64,000 nt of DNA from Paraburkholderia sp. C35 (GCF_003121405.1 NZ_QBUY01000022.1:33228-97227); one strand, 5' to 3'. Shown: positions 8,413 to 18,041, counted from the stretch's first letter. Notes: generated by a model from the letters alone, not told the origin. Numbers and translations: made by a program.

Positions 8413-8639
8413 GTGTCCGCTTATTCGTTAAGTGGACACGATACTCCCAAGCGCTACAGCCAGACTCAAGATGGGTTTGCCGAGCGCTTACGTTCGCCGG
8501 TTCGTTATTACACATGGACAGCGAGAGATAATCTGATCCAACTGGCGCATGGTGTCCGACGCTGATAAGCGTCTTTCTCGTCGAGAGGTTGCCCTATCAG
8601 GTTTCGCAGAAAGAGCTTAAAGCATGCTCTCCATGGCAG

Positions 8640-10373
8640 TTATTGCACCGACCGCACGCTCGATACCAACAAGCCGAGTTCACGACTGTCGTGAGAGTTC
8701 GGTAAGACTTGGGACGGAACTGTCACGCCGTCGACCTCAATGTTCAACGTCACATAACGATCTGCGGTATTCACAGGCACCACGAGATCTTCAACGTGCC
8801 CAGGCGTTATGTTGAAAGATTTCACAGGTTTGCCGTCGATAGACAGCATTGCCGTTCGAGCAGGGAAAGAATCTGGGGCAAATGCCTGCACATGCACTGT
8901 GCTACCGCAATTGCGGATTGTGACCGATGCCGAACGAGCCATCCAGCTACTACCGCCATCGTTGTTTGCGTACCAGCCATCGCCACTGATAGCAGGGCCA
9001 ATTTCGCACGCAATTCGGCGGAATGGGCCAAGACCATATTTTTTCTGAATAGCACTCGCCCGGACGGCGGAGTCGAGAGGCTGTTGTAACAGTCTGGCAT
9101 CAGATGATGTTGTAGGCCCCGACATCGTAATTGCGGCCATCTTTGAAAACGACTCGTGACGGTAGGGTGCTTTTGTCCACTCATCTGAAGCGGTTGCGGC
9201 CTGTCCGACGAGAAATAGTGCAGACAAGACAATGGACAACGCGGCGGCCAATCTGCGAGCCGGCAGGCGCCCAATGATCGACAGTTGATAGATGGACCAC
9301 ACAGTGCCGACCATCAGAAGAGACAGATCCTCGAAATAGCGCGGCGCCATCGCCTGATACGGGTCTATCATTCCACGTGCGATTGCTACCGCGGCTGCGT
9401 CTAGGAGTGCATAAACGATGAGGCTGTTTGTGACGATCGACTCCTGTCGCCGCGTCATGATATTTCCAATAACGGCGTAGGCGGCCGCAATCAGCATCGC
9501 GATACCAGCCAACGTGAGCAGATCAAACGGGATACTGTAGATATCAATCGATTCACGGCTTATGAAGATAGACGCTACCGCGAGCACTGTCCCTTCGATC
9601 AGATGCCAGAGGTTTGCGGCAGTAGCGGGCGTTTCGGGAGCAAGGCGGGCCGTGGGGAATATTGCGCCGAGTACCACGTAAAGCACCATCGATCCGACGA
9701 GCGTAGCGCTAACGAGACGGACTGATCCGATTCGTGCCGTCCTCAGGCCAGCTACAACCGCAGCAAAAATTGACGCTCCGACGAACGCATACGACCATCC
9801 GAAGGCGACGAGCAGCACGATCAGTGGTGCAGTAATCAGACATAGTGCCAGCGCTCGTTTTGATTCCCCGCGTATTGCCCGATCAAGCAAGATCCAGTAA
9901 AGAACAAATGCTAGGTTCTTCGCGAACAGCGCGACGCCGACATCGACGCTGTATAGCTCCCAGTTGGAAAGACTGAAGAGCGAGGCATATGTCAGCATCG
10001 ACAGGAACGCAAGTGCTAGCTTTGAAAGTCCGCTACGCGCCATCTCAAGGCAAATAGCAAAGCCTGTCAGACCAATAAACGCACCGCTGAGCATCGTGCA
10101 GCCGAAGATGCTCAAGTGAAAGAAACGCGCGTTGAGGTAGACGACCGCCTGTGGGAGGATGCCACGGTGTTGACCTTGATTCCAAGTGGTCCAGAGCGAA
10201 TGACGCCCGGACATCGAATCATCGTAGTAGCCGAGAAACCGTAGCGTGTCCATAAAGACTGCCATCGGGTGTAACTCAAACATGTAGGCTACAAAGCCTG
10301 CGAGAAAGATCGACCCTGCCGCGCCGACAATAAGAATATCTGGCGCGGTGAGCTTACGGCGAGTTTCTATCAT
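8640..10373 (-). CDS. Polytopic membrane protein of unknown function, possible GT-C transferase
   Basis: This 577-residue protein has about ten or eleven hydrophobic segments over residues 15-390, followed by a soluble C-terminal domain of about 180 residues rich in beta-forming sequence. The layout resembles membrane glycosyltransferases (GT-C) or polymerases of surface glycans, but I recognise no diagnostic motif. It is the last gene of a minus-strand group with an oxygenase, a methyltransferase and a sulfotransferase. Base composition is lower in GC than the housekeeping genes to the right, in keeping with accessory DNA. Confidence 0.7.
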   Translation of the reverse strand: MIETRRKLTAPDILIVGAAGSIFLAGFVAYMFELHPMAVFMDTLRFLGYYDDSMSGRHSLWTTWNQGQHRGILPQAVVYLNARFFHLSIFGCTMLSGAFIGLTGFAICLEMARSGLSKLALAFLSMLTYASLFSLSNWELYSVDVGVALFAKNLAFVLYWILLDRAIRGESKRALALCLITAPLIVLLVAFGWSYAFVGASIFAAVVAGLRTARIGSVRLVSATLVGSMVLYVVLGAIFPTARLAPETPATAANLWHLIEGTVLAVASIFISRESIDIYSIPFDLLTLAGIAMLIAAAYAVIGNIMTRRQESIVTNSLIVYALLDAAAVAIARGMIDPYQAMAPRYFEDLSLLMVGTVWSIYQLSIIGRLPARRLAAALSIVLSALFLVGQAATASDEWTKAPYRHESFSKMAAITMSGPTTSSDARLLQQPLDSAVRASAIQKKYGLGPFRRIACEIGPAISGDGWYANNDGGSSWMARSASVTIRNCGSTVHVQAFAPDSFPARTAMLSIDGKPVKSFNITPGHVEDLVVPVNTADRYVTLNIEVDGVTVPSQVLPNSHDSRELGLLVSSVRSVQ

Positions 10374-10527
10374 TGTTTTGCTTTAATGGCTGGGAGGCCG
10401 CATTCGGACTATCGTGAGTTGCACGGCCACGCACAGACTGAGGAGAAGTATGCCGATCAGAAAGGTTATTCACGGATTTACAAATAACTTGCGAGTCAGT
10501 TATTGCCTGTCTTCAGACATAGTGATC

Positions 10528-11874
10528 TTAATAATCTAAGGCCCTACGTAACTTAGCTAATGGTGTGCCTAATCTCCGAAACAGGTGATTCTTGTTTGCA
10601 GGCGTTCGCTGCGAAGAACCCGATATCGTGCATTCAACGTCTATCAGCACATACGACAAATCGCGGGAGTCTCCCTCACCAGTTTGCTTGGCTGAATTGT
10701 ACGAGCGGTCGGCAATAATCGACACGCTATGCATGACCACATCATCGATCTCTTCGATTTTTACAGAGAATTCACCTGATCGATCTACCGTCACGGCTCG
10801 GGTTGTTCCATCGACAGTAACATTAATACACATAGGCACCGCAAAATGGTCAGGGATCCAGCCGTGGATACTAATGCTGGAAAGCCGCGCTTTTTGCATG
10901 ATGGAAAACTGTGCATTGGGTGAAGCCCAACCGTCTGGGTAGATCCCTGCACTGCTCCCGTGCGGGCGCGCTGGCCCACTGACGATAGGCTTAGTCTCGC
11001 TCAACAGCTGCTTGATATGGTTTGCATGAGATGCAAGCTGTGCGCCCAGTTGGAGTTCCAATTTCTGATAATGTTCGATCCAATTGTCGCGGTGTTTTAT
11101 CGCAGCGTTGAGTTCGACGATCTCATCATTCGCGAGTGGCTTGTGATTCGAAACTTCAAAGGGAAGTGGACGGGGAACGTAAAAGGTCCCGTGTGACGGT
11201 GCGATTTCCTCCTGCGGACGCGAGCGGGTATAAAGATAGATCGACAGGGATTTGCGCGAGCGGTGGCGCTCCGAATGGGGGAGCGCGACGCGCTTGAACC
11301 CGTGCCAACTATATTCATTGGTCTCGAATATCACCGCACGATTGAAAATGCAGTTGAAAGAGGATATCTCGTTCGTCTCTGGCTTTCGCGGGTTAGAGTG
11401 CAGTTCGATGGCACCTCCCCATGATTCGTCCCAGTCCTTGTTGAGGTACAGGATCAGATTGAGGCGACGGTGAAAGCCATGGTCCTGGTCATAGTTAAAG
11501 TCAACGTGCGGATCCATCTCCTGCCCGTGCGCATTCTCATGCGTGCCGCCGCCATACATGCGTGGATCGGGCAATAGATCGGGGACACCCGTTAGCGCGG
11601 ACATCTGGTCGAGAAATTCGCGTGACAACAGGTAGTCATAGACCGTTGAATAAAATGGGCTAATGTCTTTCAGAGCGGTGTGCACCGCTTTTTTCCCAAC
11701 TTCACCGAATTCGTTCAAAGCCTTGGTCGGGTCGAAGGAAGGAAACTCGGCTAGGAGGCGCTCCGCGGCGCCAATATCGAAAAAATTCTCAATGCATAGG
11801 TATTTGAACGGCTGGGCAGATTGAAACTGAGGCGCAAATTTCGCAGAATCTAAAAGGACTTCGTTACTAATCAT
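10528..11874 (-). CDS. Fe(II)/2-oxoglutarate-dependent oxygenase with extra C-terminal domain
   Basis: This protein of about 448 residues has an N-terminal prolyl-4-hydroxylase-like fold. DPHVDFNYD supplies the HxD iron ligands, NEYSWHGF the distal histidine and HRSRKSLSIYLY the 2-oxoglutarate-binding arginine. Residues beyond about 300 form a second domain of beta-type sequence (GWASPNAQFSIMQKARLS and the region after it), perhaps for carbohydrate or protein binding. The ATG at 11874 starts MISNEVLL; a TTG 15 bases upstream is less likely. Family members hydroxylate proteins or small molecules. With a methyltransferase and a sulfotransferase upstream, glycan decoration is plausible (inference). 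Confidence 0.82.
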   Translation of the reverse strand: MISNEVLLDSAKFAPQFQSAQPFKYLCIENFFDIGAAERLLAEFPSFDPTKALNEFGEVGKKAVHTALKDISPFYSTVYDYLLSREFLDQMSALTGVPDLLPDPRMYGGGTHENAHGQEMDPHVDFNYDQDHGFHRRLNLILYLNKDWDESWGGAIELHSNPRKPETNEISSFNCIFNRAVIFETNEYSWHGFKRVALPHSERHRSRKSLSIYLYTRSRPQEEIAPSHGTFYVPRPLPFEVSNHKPLANDEIVELNAAIKHRDNWIEHYQKLELQLGAQLASHANHIKQLLSETKPIVSGPARPHGSSAGIYPDGWASPNAQFSIMQKARLSSISIHGWIPDHFAVPMCINVTVDGTTRAVTVDRSGEFSVKIEEIDDVVMHSVSIIADRSYNSAKQTGEGDSRDLSYVLIDVECTISGSSQRTPANKNHLFRRLGTPLAKLRRALDY

Positions 11875-12438
11875 GAAGGGGGCTCTCAAGTCGAGTTTTG
11901 TTTCGACGAAATATTACAACAAGCGTGGCTCTGGAAGGATAGGTTCGACACGCGAGGGTGTATCAGTGCCGAGATTTGAAGATCGGCGTTATCACTTCAA
12001 GGGGGGTTTGTGCCTTGGTCTGGTAGCGCACGTCGTTAGGGTGAATCTCGTCAGTGAGCGTCGAGCACCGTTAAAGAGTCGTGAGAATGTCCGAGCGTTG
12101 ATGTGTGACCGACAAACCGTAGCCCCCCGCTGGATGGCCACGACGAGCGGATTTGTCTTGATCAGCGGCCAATGACCTCTTTTGCCTGTCCGCCGACCCG
12201 CTTGCTGTCGCGGGGAAGCGCGCGATTATCAACCCTCCCACGTTGTCCTTGGGAGGTGAACTCGTTTTTGTTGGCCAGCGCCATGAGACGCTCTCCGATC
12301 GGTCGCCGCCGGAAGCGCTCGTCGAAGTACTTAATGCATGTGGGTGAGTTCAATAACGAAAACAGCGCTGCCATTTGACTGCGCTGTTATAACAGCGCCT
12401 CAACCGACGCTGTAGCTAGCATCGAGCGCTGAAAGCAC
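11875..12438. other. Intergenic region
   Basis: No convincing gene is seen; the short frames here have no recognisable product. The right part holds a cluster of inverted repeats (12361-12398) that looks like the terminator of the methyltransferase gene. Confidence 0.5.
12361..12398 (-). terminator. Hairpin cluster, likely terminator of the methyltransferase gene
   Basis: AACAGCGC at 12361 pairs with GCGCTGTT at 12381, and 12381-12398 is also a perfect 18-base palindrome (GCGCTGTTA with TAACAGCGC). Read on the minus strand, the outer hairpin is followed by TTCGTT, and it lies 40 bases after the methyltransferase stop. The two hairpins exclude each other. Confidence 0.5.
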
Positions 12439-13515
12439 TCAAATAGTATGAGTCGCCAGCCAGCGTCGCGCTCGTGAAAACAGATTGTGGGCGTTGGAAG
12501 GCCCGAGGTTATCGCCAGTGAAATGTTCGCTGGCATCCATCCTGTCCGCACGCCCGGCGCTGGCCTGAAGCCGACGAACTTCAGCTTCGAGTCGTTCGAC
12601 TTGCACCTGTAAAGACTGTGCCCATTCGGTCCGTTGAACGACGGTCGCATATTCCAGATATGCACGGGCCGCGTCGCGCCCGGCATCGTGCAGTAATGAT
12701 CCGAGTCTGCCGTTCCGTAGCGTCTCCGCATTCTCCGCGAGGGGCGCCCATAGTCGTTTCTCGATTGCTTCTATGGGCGATTCATATTTCGCCGCGGTGT
12801 TCGAATATTCGATAAGGAACGCCCAATGCCGTCCGGGTAGAGGAACAACCGAAAAACCATGCGGCTTAAATATTGCAGCCGCGCCAGCCAGTGAATACGA
12901 AACGACGTGGCCTCGGCCATGTGGATCCATATAGTCGGGATCTTCTGTCTTGACGTACTCCGGTTGCCCTGAATTGATGAGATAAAGAGCGCCTGGTGTA
13001 GATGCCTTGGCGAGTTGTGCAGCGAGTCCGCTCAGCATGGCAGGTGTCAGATGTTCAATCACCTCGATACACACACCGGCATCGAACTTTTCGCTCAAAT
13101 CCCCGATCGAGCAGACCTTGTAGTTCGGATGGCGAGAGCGAAGCTCCTGCTCGGGAGGAAACATCTCGACGCCATAAAATGTATCGGCCGCTTGTGGCAA
13201 CGCGTCCGAAATGGCGTCGAGAAGATAGCCGGGGCCCGAGCCAATATCGACAAATCGTTTGACTGGAATGCGGCAATACAGAAAAGTTTCCGCGATCCGC
13301 TGCAGCGACGCGCCGTAAGAGCGCTCTCGCGCAGCTTTCATTTCCGACGCCCAATAGGCGTGTTGATAGTTGGACACCTTTCCACTTTCAACATCTGCAA
13401 GGAACGCGGGATCGGCAAACAGCGACCCACACGACCGGCACTCATGGAATTGGACCTGATCGATAACGCGATACGGCTGTGAATCCGGAAACGAGCAAAC
13501 GGCACACTGCGTCAC
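12439..13515 (-). CDS. SAM-dependent methyltransferase with N-terminal zinc-ribbon
   Basis: This 358-residue protein starts with CAVCSF and HECRSCGSLFADP, two CxxC pairs like those of the sugar C- and O-methyltransferase-like proteins of glycan loci. A class I methyltransferase domain follows (RFVDIGSGPGYLLDA, then VCIEVIEHL). The C-terminal end (residues about 310-335) has a short coiled coil (VQVERLEAEVRRLQASAG). The GTG at 13515 is chosen because AAGGAGG lies directly upstream; the frame extends to a TTG at 13530 that would bury this ribosome-binding site. The target, sugar or lipid, is unknown. Confidence 0.83.
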   Translation of the reverse strand: MTQCAVCSFPDSQPYRVIDQVQFHECRSCGSLFADPAFLADVESGKVSNYQHAYWASEMKAARERSYGASLQRIAETFLYCRIPVKRFVDIGSGPGYLLDAISDALPQAADTFYGVEMFPPEQELRSRHPNYKVCSIGDLSEKFDAGVCIEVIEHLTPAMLSGLAAQLAKASTPGALYLINSGQPEYVKTEDPDYMDPHGRGHVVSYSLAGAAAIFKPHGFSVVPLPGRHWAFLIEYSNTAAKYESPIEAIEKRLWAPLAENAETLRNGRLGSLLHDAGRDAARAYLEYATVVQRTEWAQSLQVQVERLEAEVRRLQASAGRADRMDASEHFTGDNLGPSNAHNLFSRARRWLATHTI

Positions 13516-13645
13516 GGCGCCTCCTTGCAAATAGTTGCCTCATATTACAAGGAAGTTGTGACAATAAATATGCGGACAAAAACCCCTTTTGAACAATTGC
13601 GTTTCGAGTTAGCACGGCGCTACAAACGCGGCGCACCTGGCAATT

Positions 13646-14491
13646 TCACTTCCTTTTAATGGCATTGATCAGTCGAGAACTGAAAGTTCTTCCGTTTGTC
13701 ACTTGGAGGGATGTATTTATTGCCGATTTTTCAACCTTCTCAAATCGGGCCAGTGCTTCGCGATACAAAAGCATGTCCAACGCGTTGCACTCCAGTAGTT
13801 CGCGGTAGAGCGACACGCCCAATTCAGCTTCGACGGCCGCAAGTCTCTCGTCGAGCGTCGCGTGACGTCCGGGAGTAACGTTGTCGGACACGTAATTGAA
13901 ATCAAGCTTTCCGAGAAGCGGCTCCGCGACCCGTTCAAATTGCTCTAGCGACGACTCGAATCGATCGACAATCCCGAAGAATGGCAAATCGTCGAGTCGC
14001 GACAATGCCAGTTCGTAGTCTGCGTGTGTAGCCCGAGCAGTACGCATGTCGTCTTGCGCGCCCGCCAGGTGAATCACGTGAAAATTGCGGCACACAGCAG
14101 TTGCCTCGCGGCTCACCACCCAGTCGGCGAAGGCAGCCAGGCCGCCGTTTCGCGCAATCGAGACGCTCGGACTCAGGCTATCAGCTGGCTGCCGCCGCTC
14201 GAATTCATACACGGACGCAAATCGATCGATCGGATGCCGGATAAACAGAATGGGAACGAACCTGATCGTCGGATCCTGCGGGAGGGGCAGTCGCGCCTGA
14301 TGGCTGGAAATCGCGCGCAATTGCGAGTTCGCCCGAGCGTAGTCGAGCACTTGTTGTGATGACACGGTTGACCACGGGTAATTGCCCTCAATATGGCCAT
14401 GCGCTTCATCAGGAAAGTTTTTCGCGAGAATGCCGTCCATAGTCGTGCCTGCATTCTTGAAAAGGTGATAGTGGACGACAACAGTTCGCAT
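13646..14491 (-). CDS. Sulfotransferase family protein
   Basis: This 281-residue protein carries HYHLFKNAGTTMDGIL near the N-terminus, the loop that binds the 5'-phosphosulfate of PAPS, and LFIRHPIDRFASVYEF at about residues 80-100, the 3'-phosphate-binding motif. It resembles the bacterial relatives of heparan-type sulfotransferases. It would transfer sulfate to a carbohydrate hydroxyl or amine. It is the first gene of the minus-strand group; PAPS-making genes are not in the window. Sulfated surface glycan is the simplest reading, but the acceptor is not known. Confidence 0.85.
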   Translation of the reverse strand: MRTVVVHYHLFKNAGTTMDGILAKNFPDEAHGHIEGNYPWSTVSSQQVLDYARANSQLRAISSHQARLPLPQDPTIRFVPILFIRHPIDRFASVYEFERRQPADSLSPSVSIARNGGLAAFADWVVSREATAVCRNFHVIHLAGAQDDMRTARATHADYELALSRLDDLPFFGIVDRFESSLEQFERVAEPLLGKLDFNYVSDNVTPGRHATLDERLAAVEAELGVSLYRELLECNALDMLLYREALARFEKVEKSAINTSLQVTNGRTFSSRLINAIKRK

Positions 14492-15030
14492 GATTTTTGA
14501 ACGACTTTGAAAGGGTGATTGCGGTGCAATGGAGCCAATGGGCCGGTATCAAGACGTCCCACATGCAGCTGCCGAAAACCTGACGTGGCGGCCTGGGACT
14601 GCAGACCGCAAGGAGGATTGAAATTCCGTGAGTCTCGCCAGGCGCCGCCGGAAGGCCGCAATTATAACGTCTGGAGATACCCACACCCGTCGCGCCGGAC
14701 GCCGCAAAACAGGTCCGGCCGTCAATTATCCTTACAGCGTATTTTGCGCTATTGATAATTACCAAATGACAGGCAATATCCGGGGCGAAATTAGCCAGTC
14801 ACTGAAGTCCTCGACGTGAGCGGCCGTGGATCACACGTCCATAGTGGCCGATGAGGAGGCGATATCGAAACCTGCAAAGGTGTTGCGCTGATGACTCATT
14901 TGTCCGTGGCGAGCTGTCGGGCAGGTATCATTTCGACCTTGCAATTATTGCGCAGAACATTACATCTCGCCTGCGGCGAGAAAAATGACCACGGCGGTTG
15001 ACAGTGCTCCGCCGGAACACTCGAGGGATC
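14492..15030. other. Divergent intergenic region
   Basis: This 539-base stretch separates the minus-strand sulfotransferase group from the plus-strand glycosyltransferase operon, so it should hold promoters for both. No gene is convincing. A short perfect hairpin at 14966-14980 (CTCGCC, loop TGC, GGCGAG) followed by five A lies in the likely leader of the plus-strand operon. Confidence 0.5.
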
Positions 15031-16029
15031 AAATTGAATCGGAAGGTTGCGGTTATCTTGCCGTGCTACAACGAAGCGAGCACGATCGGGCAGGTTATTT
15101 CAGATTTCAAACGGTATTTGCCCGGCGCGGCAATCTACGTGTTTGATAACAATTCGACCGACGGTACATCCACGGTTGCTCTGGCTGCTGGCGCCAAGGT
15201 GCGCTCCGTCACCCTTCAAGGCAAAGGCAATGTGATTCGCCGGATGTTCGCCGATGTCGAGGCGGACGTGTACGTGATGGTCGATGGTGACAATACCTAC
15301 GACGCCAGCGTCGCGCCGCAACTTATCGACAAGCTGATGAACGAAGGGCTGGACATGGTGGTCGGCTGCCGCGTATCAGACGAAGAGGCCGCTTACCGGC
15401 GCGGGCACCGTTTGGGCAACGTCATGCTGACTGGTTTCGCCGCAACGATTTTCGGACGGACCTTTCGCGACATGCTATCGGGTTACCGCGTTTTTTCCCG
15501 CCGATATGTCAAATCGTTCCCGGCCGAAGCGCGTGGTTTCGAGACCGAGACGGAACTCGCGGTCCATGCGCTCGAGTTGCGCATGCCCGTCGCAGAAGTC
15601 GACACGTACTACGGCAGCCGTCCGGAGGGTTCGGTCAGCAAACTTAATACGTACCGCGACGGCTTCAGGATTCTGAGCACCATTCTCAAGCTGTTCAAAC
15701 TCGAGAGGCCTCTGGCGTTCTTTTCGATCTGTTTCGCCGCTTGTGCGCTGTTAGCCATCATTCTCGCCGTGCCTATCTTTGTGACCTACATCGAGACAGG
15801 CCTGGTGCCGCGCATGCCCACAGCGTTGCTATGCGCCGCGCTGATGCAACTGGGGTTCCTGTTCCTGATCTGCGGTCTCGTGCTGGATACCGTGACGCGA
15901 GGCCGTCTGGAGGCGAGACGGTTTGCGTATCTTGCGACGCCGGGCCCTTCGGCTGACGAGGATGATGCTGTTCGCAGCGACAGTCCGGTGGAAGGACAGT
16001 CCCCGCAGTCAACCGACGAGTGCCGATGA
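15031..16029 (+). CDS. Glycosyltransferase family 2, polyprenol-phosphate sugar synthase type
   Basis: The protein has about 332 residues. The GT2 domain contains VILPCYNEAST, VFDNNSTDGT and MVDGDNTYD (the DxD metal site), and two hydrophobic segments follow at the C-terminus. This is the layout of enzymes that load a sugar onto undecaprenyl phosphate. The start is ambiguous. A TTG at 15031 preceded by GAGGG at good spacing gives the family-like MNRKVAVILPCYNE; a TTG at 14998 and a GTG at 15004 are alternatives. The end overlaps the next gene, a large membrane protein that may use its lipid-linked product. Confidence 0.85.
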   Translation, partial: KLNRKVAVILPCYNEASTIGQVISDFKRYLPGAAIYVFDNNSTDGTSTVALAAGAKVRSVTLQGKGNVIRRMFADVEADVYVMVDGDNTYDASVAPQLIDKLMNEGLDMVVGCRVSDEEAAYRRGHRLGNVMLTGFAATIFGRTFRDMLSGYRVFSRRYVKSFPAEARGFETETELAVHALELRMPVAEVDTYYGSRPEGSVSKLNTYRDGFRILSTILKLFKLERPLAFFSICFAACALLAIILAVPIFVTYIETGLVPRMPTALLCAALMQLGFLFLICGLVLDTVTRGRLEARRFAYLATPGPSADEDDAVRSDSPVEGQSPQSTDECR

Positions 16030-18041
16030 ACCGACCGTCTTCAAGCCGCTTTCCGTGGTTTTCGGCGCTGGGCAGTCTTGCTTTTGCCGGCGTGATCGGC
16101 TGGACCTTTATTGGTCTGTGGCGCTACGCGACGATTGCGCCGCCAAGCTTCGACGGCGCGATGAATCTGCGCACGGCAGCGTCAGATCTGAACGGTGAAG
16201 GTTACGGCTTCTTCTACGATCGATTCTTTCCCTTCCCCGCGCAAACGGACGGCCCGTTTATCTTGCCAACTGCGTTGGCGTTCTGGATTGGCGGTGTCAC
16301 GCCCTTCACAGGGCAAGTCGTCAACCTGATCTACATCGCCGCTTTTGTGTTCGTGGCTCTGGCACTGATGCTGCGCGTTGGCGTACCGGTATGGCTTGCG
16401 CTGTTTGCGACGATGGCCTGCGTCTCGATGCCTGGTTTCGTCGAGAACGCGATGAACGGATACGGGGAGATCCCGGCGCTGACGTGGTTCCTGAGCGGCA
16501 TTCTGGTGCTTGCGTCGAGTCGAGGCGGCGCTAATCCGTCCGCCAGACGCGTGTTCTGGACGGGATTTTTGTTCGGTATTGCGTATCTGACGAAGGTTGT
16601 TGCACTGGTGTGCGTCGGACCAGCAATGCTCGTGCTGTTCTGCGTGATCGTTACTCAACCCGATCGGTGGCGACGACTGTTTGCACTCGGTGCCGGGTTT
16701 GTCGTTCCCGTGCTGTGTTGGGAAATCTTCCGTTTCACAGAGATCGGTAGCGTCCGCGGGTATCTGGACTGGTGGCGTTTCCAGTTGGGCCAGGTGCGCG
16801 CGCAATCCGGCGCGCAGCCGGGCGGTGCAAGTGATGGATTACTGCGCAAGGGAGCACATCATCTGTCGATCCTTTCGGATCTGACGGGCGTTCCAGCCGC
16901 CTTGCTGGGCTTCACCATCGTTGCGCCCGTTGTGGCTGGACTTGTGCTTGCGTCGAACCGTAACGCGCGCTTTTCGCTGCGTCTCGCGCTATATGTGTTG
17001 TCGGGAGTCGTGGGGCTGTATTTCTTCTGGTGGATTTTCATCAGCCCGACCGCGATGGCGGGGCTGCGCCGTATCGTTGACGCGCTGCTGCTGCTTCAAT
17101 GTCTGGTCGCAGTCGTTCTCGCAGCTGTCTGGACGATGTCCGTCACCCGTGGCGACGGAAGTTCATCGAACCGAAAGCCGGCCTACGCGCTTGCCATGGT
17201 TGCATTGATCCCCGTCGTAATTGGACAGCTTGCGCTGATTCGCAGTGGCGAGTCGATCACGCGTCCGCCACAGGTGGCCGGCTATCAACTCGACACATAT
17301 AAACTCGCTGAGGCGGTCAAAGCGTTGCCCTCGGACGCCACCATATTTGGAACGGGTTGGTGGCAAGCGCCCGCCGTCGCATTGTTCTCCGGGCGCAAGC
17401 TTTCGAACTTCGAGCATTGGCGCAACGCTCGGCTCAACGGTGTTGATGACAAGTATTTTGTCGCGGATATGTACACGTCCGGCATCGCACCGGCCTCCAT
17501 CGAAAAGGTGCTTGATCGCGCACAACACGACAAGATTGCGACGTACACGGGTGGCGCGATATACCGGCTTGGCTCTGTGCAGCCTTATCCGCCCTTTGGA
17601 AAAGACGACGTCAACGTTGCCGATCTAGCGAGTGGATTCAATCTGTCTGAGGTCGACTACCCGCATCGGCGCGGCTTCTATTCACGGGAAGAGGACAAGT
17701 ATGCGTGGGCGGGGCCGGAGTCAGCCGTCATGTTGAGCCGCGAAGGGCAGACCGCTTTGGACATCAAAATCGATGTTCCTCACGATCTGCGCCAAGGCGG
17801 GGCCACCAACCCGCCAGTGCTGCACATAACAGGCGGTGGCTGTCTGGACTCGAAAACAGTCCTTATCCCGGATACCACGCAAGACATTCACGTGCCGTTG
17901 ATTTGCGCTGCATGGCCGGAGGCTCGCCCGCTGGAGGTTTCGATGAGTGTGGATCAGACCGTCCCCTTCATCGTACAAATCGACTCCGACAACCGGTTGC
18001 GTACGTTCATGCTTCGTTCGATGCAACTGACAGGGGGATAA
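16026..18041 (+). CDS. Membrane glycosyltransferase candidate (GT-C, GT39-like)
   Basis: This 671-residue protein has roughly ten to twelve hydrophobic segments in residues 10-410 and a soluble C-terminal domain of about 250 residues. An acidic and aromatic extracytoplasmic loop after the first span (FYDRFFPFPAQTDGP) fits the GT-C fold, in which a lipid-linked sugar is used on the periplasmic side. The ATG at 16026 overlaps the end of the upstream GT2 gene by four bases (ATGA-type), so the two are coupled and probably form a two-step donor and transferase system (inference). Confidence 0.72.
   Translation: MNRPSSSRFPWFSALGSLAFAGVIGWTFIGLWRYATIAPPSFDGAMNLRTAASDLNGEGYGFFYDRFFPFPAQTDGPFILPTALAFWIGGVTPFTGQVVNLIYIAAFVFVALALMLRVGVPVWLALFATMACVSMPGFVENAMNGYGEIPALTWFLSGILVLASSRGGANPSARRVFWTGFLFGIAYLTKVVALVCVGPAMLVLFCVIVTQPDRWRRLFALGAGFVVPVLCWEIFRFTEIGSVRGYLDWWRFQLGQVRAQSGAQPGGASDGLLRKGAHHLSILSDLTGVPAALLGFTIVAPVVAGLVLASNRNARFSLRLALYVLSGVVGLYFFWWIFISPTAMAGLRRIVDALLLLQCLVAVVLAAVWTMSVTRGDGSSSNRKPAYALAMVALIPVVIGQLALIRSGESITRPPQVAGYQLDTYKLAEAVKALPSDATIFGTGWWQAPAVALFSGRKLSNFEHWRNARLNGVDDKYFVADMYTSGIAPASIEKVLDRAQHDKIATYTGGAIYRLGSVQPYPPFGKDDVNVADLASGFNLSEVDYPHRRGFYSREEDKYAWAGPESAVMLSREGQTALDIKIDVPHDLRQGGATNPPVLHITGGGCLDSKTVLIPDTTQDIHVPLICAAWPEARPLEVSMSVDQTVPFIVQIDSDNRLRTFMLRSMQLTGG

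Larger units (their letters stand above)
4867..8491 (-). mobile_element. Internally deleted IS66-family relic, interrupted by a second IS66 element
   Basis: The outer boundaries are recognisable inverted repeats beginning GTAAGCG. The first 26 bases from 4867 match the reverse complement of the last 26 before 8491 at 24 positions, including CAAACCCATCTTGA. Removing the inner element (5302-7810) and one copy of its target duplication leaves about 1.1 kb, less than half of a normal IS66 element. Remnants of tnpA, tnpB and tnpC remain in order on the minus strand. The eight bases outside each end (4859-4866 and 8492-8499) do not match. Either the ends come from different insertion events or the locus was rearranged after insertion. 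Confidence 0.85.

Noticed and set aside
8558..8580. Hairpin GACGCT-GATA-AGCGTC followed by TTTCTC, plus strand
   Set aside because: No plus-strand gene ends nearby, and on the minus strand there is no T run, so it is not useful as a terminator call.
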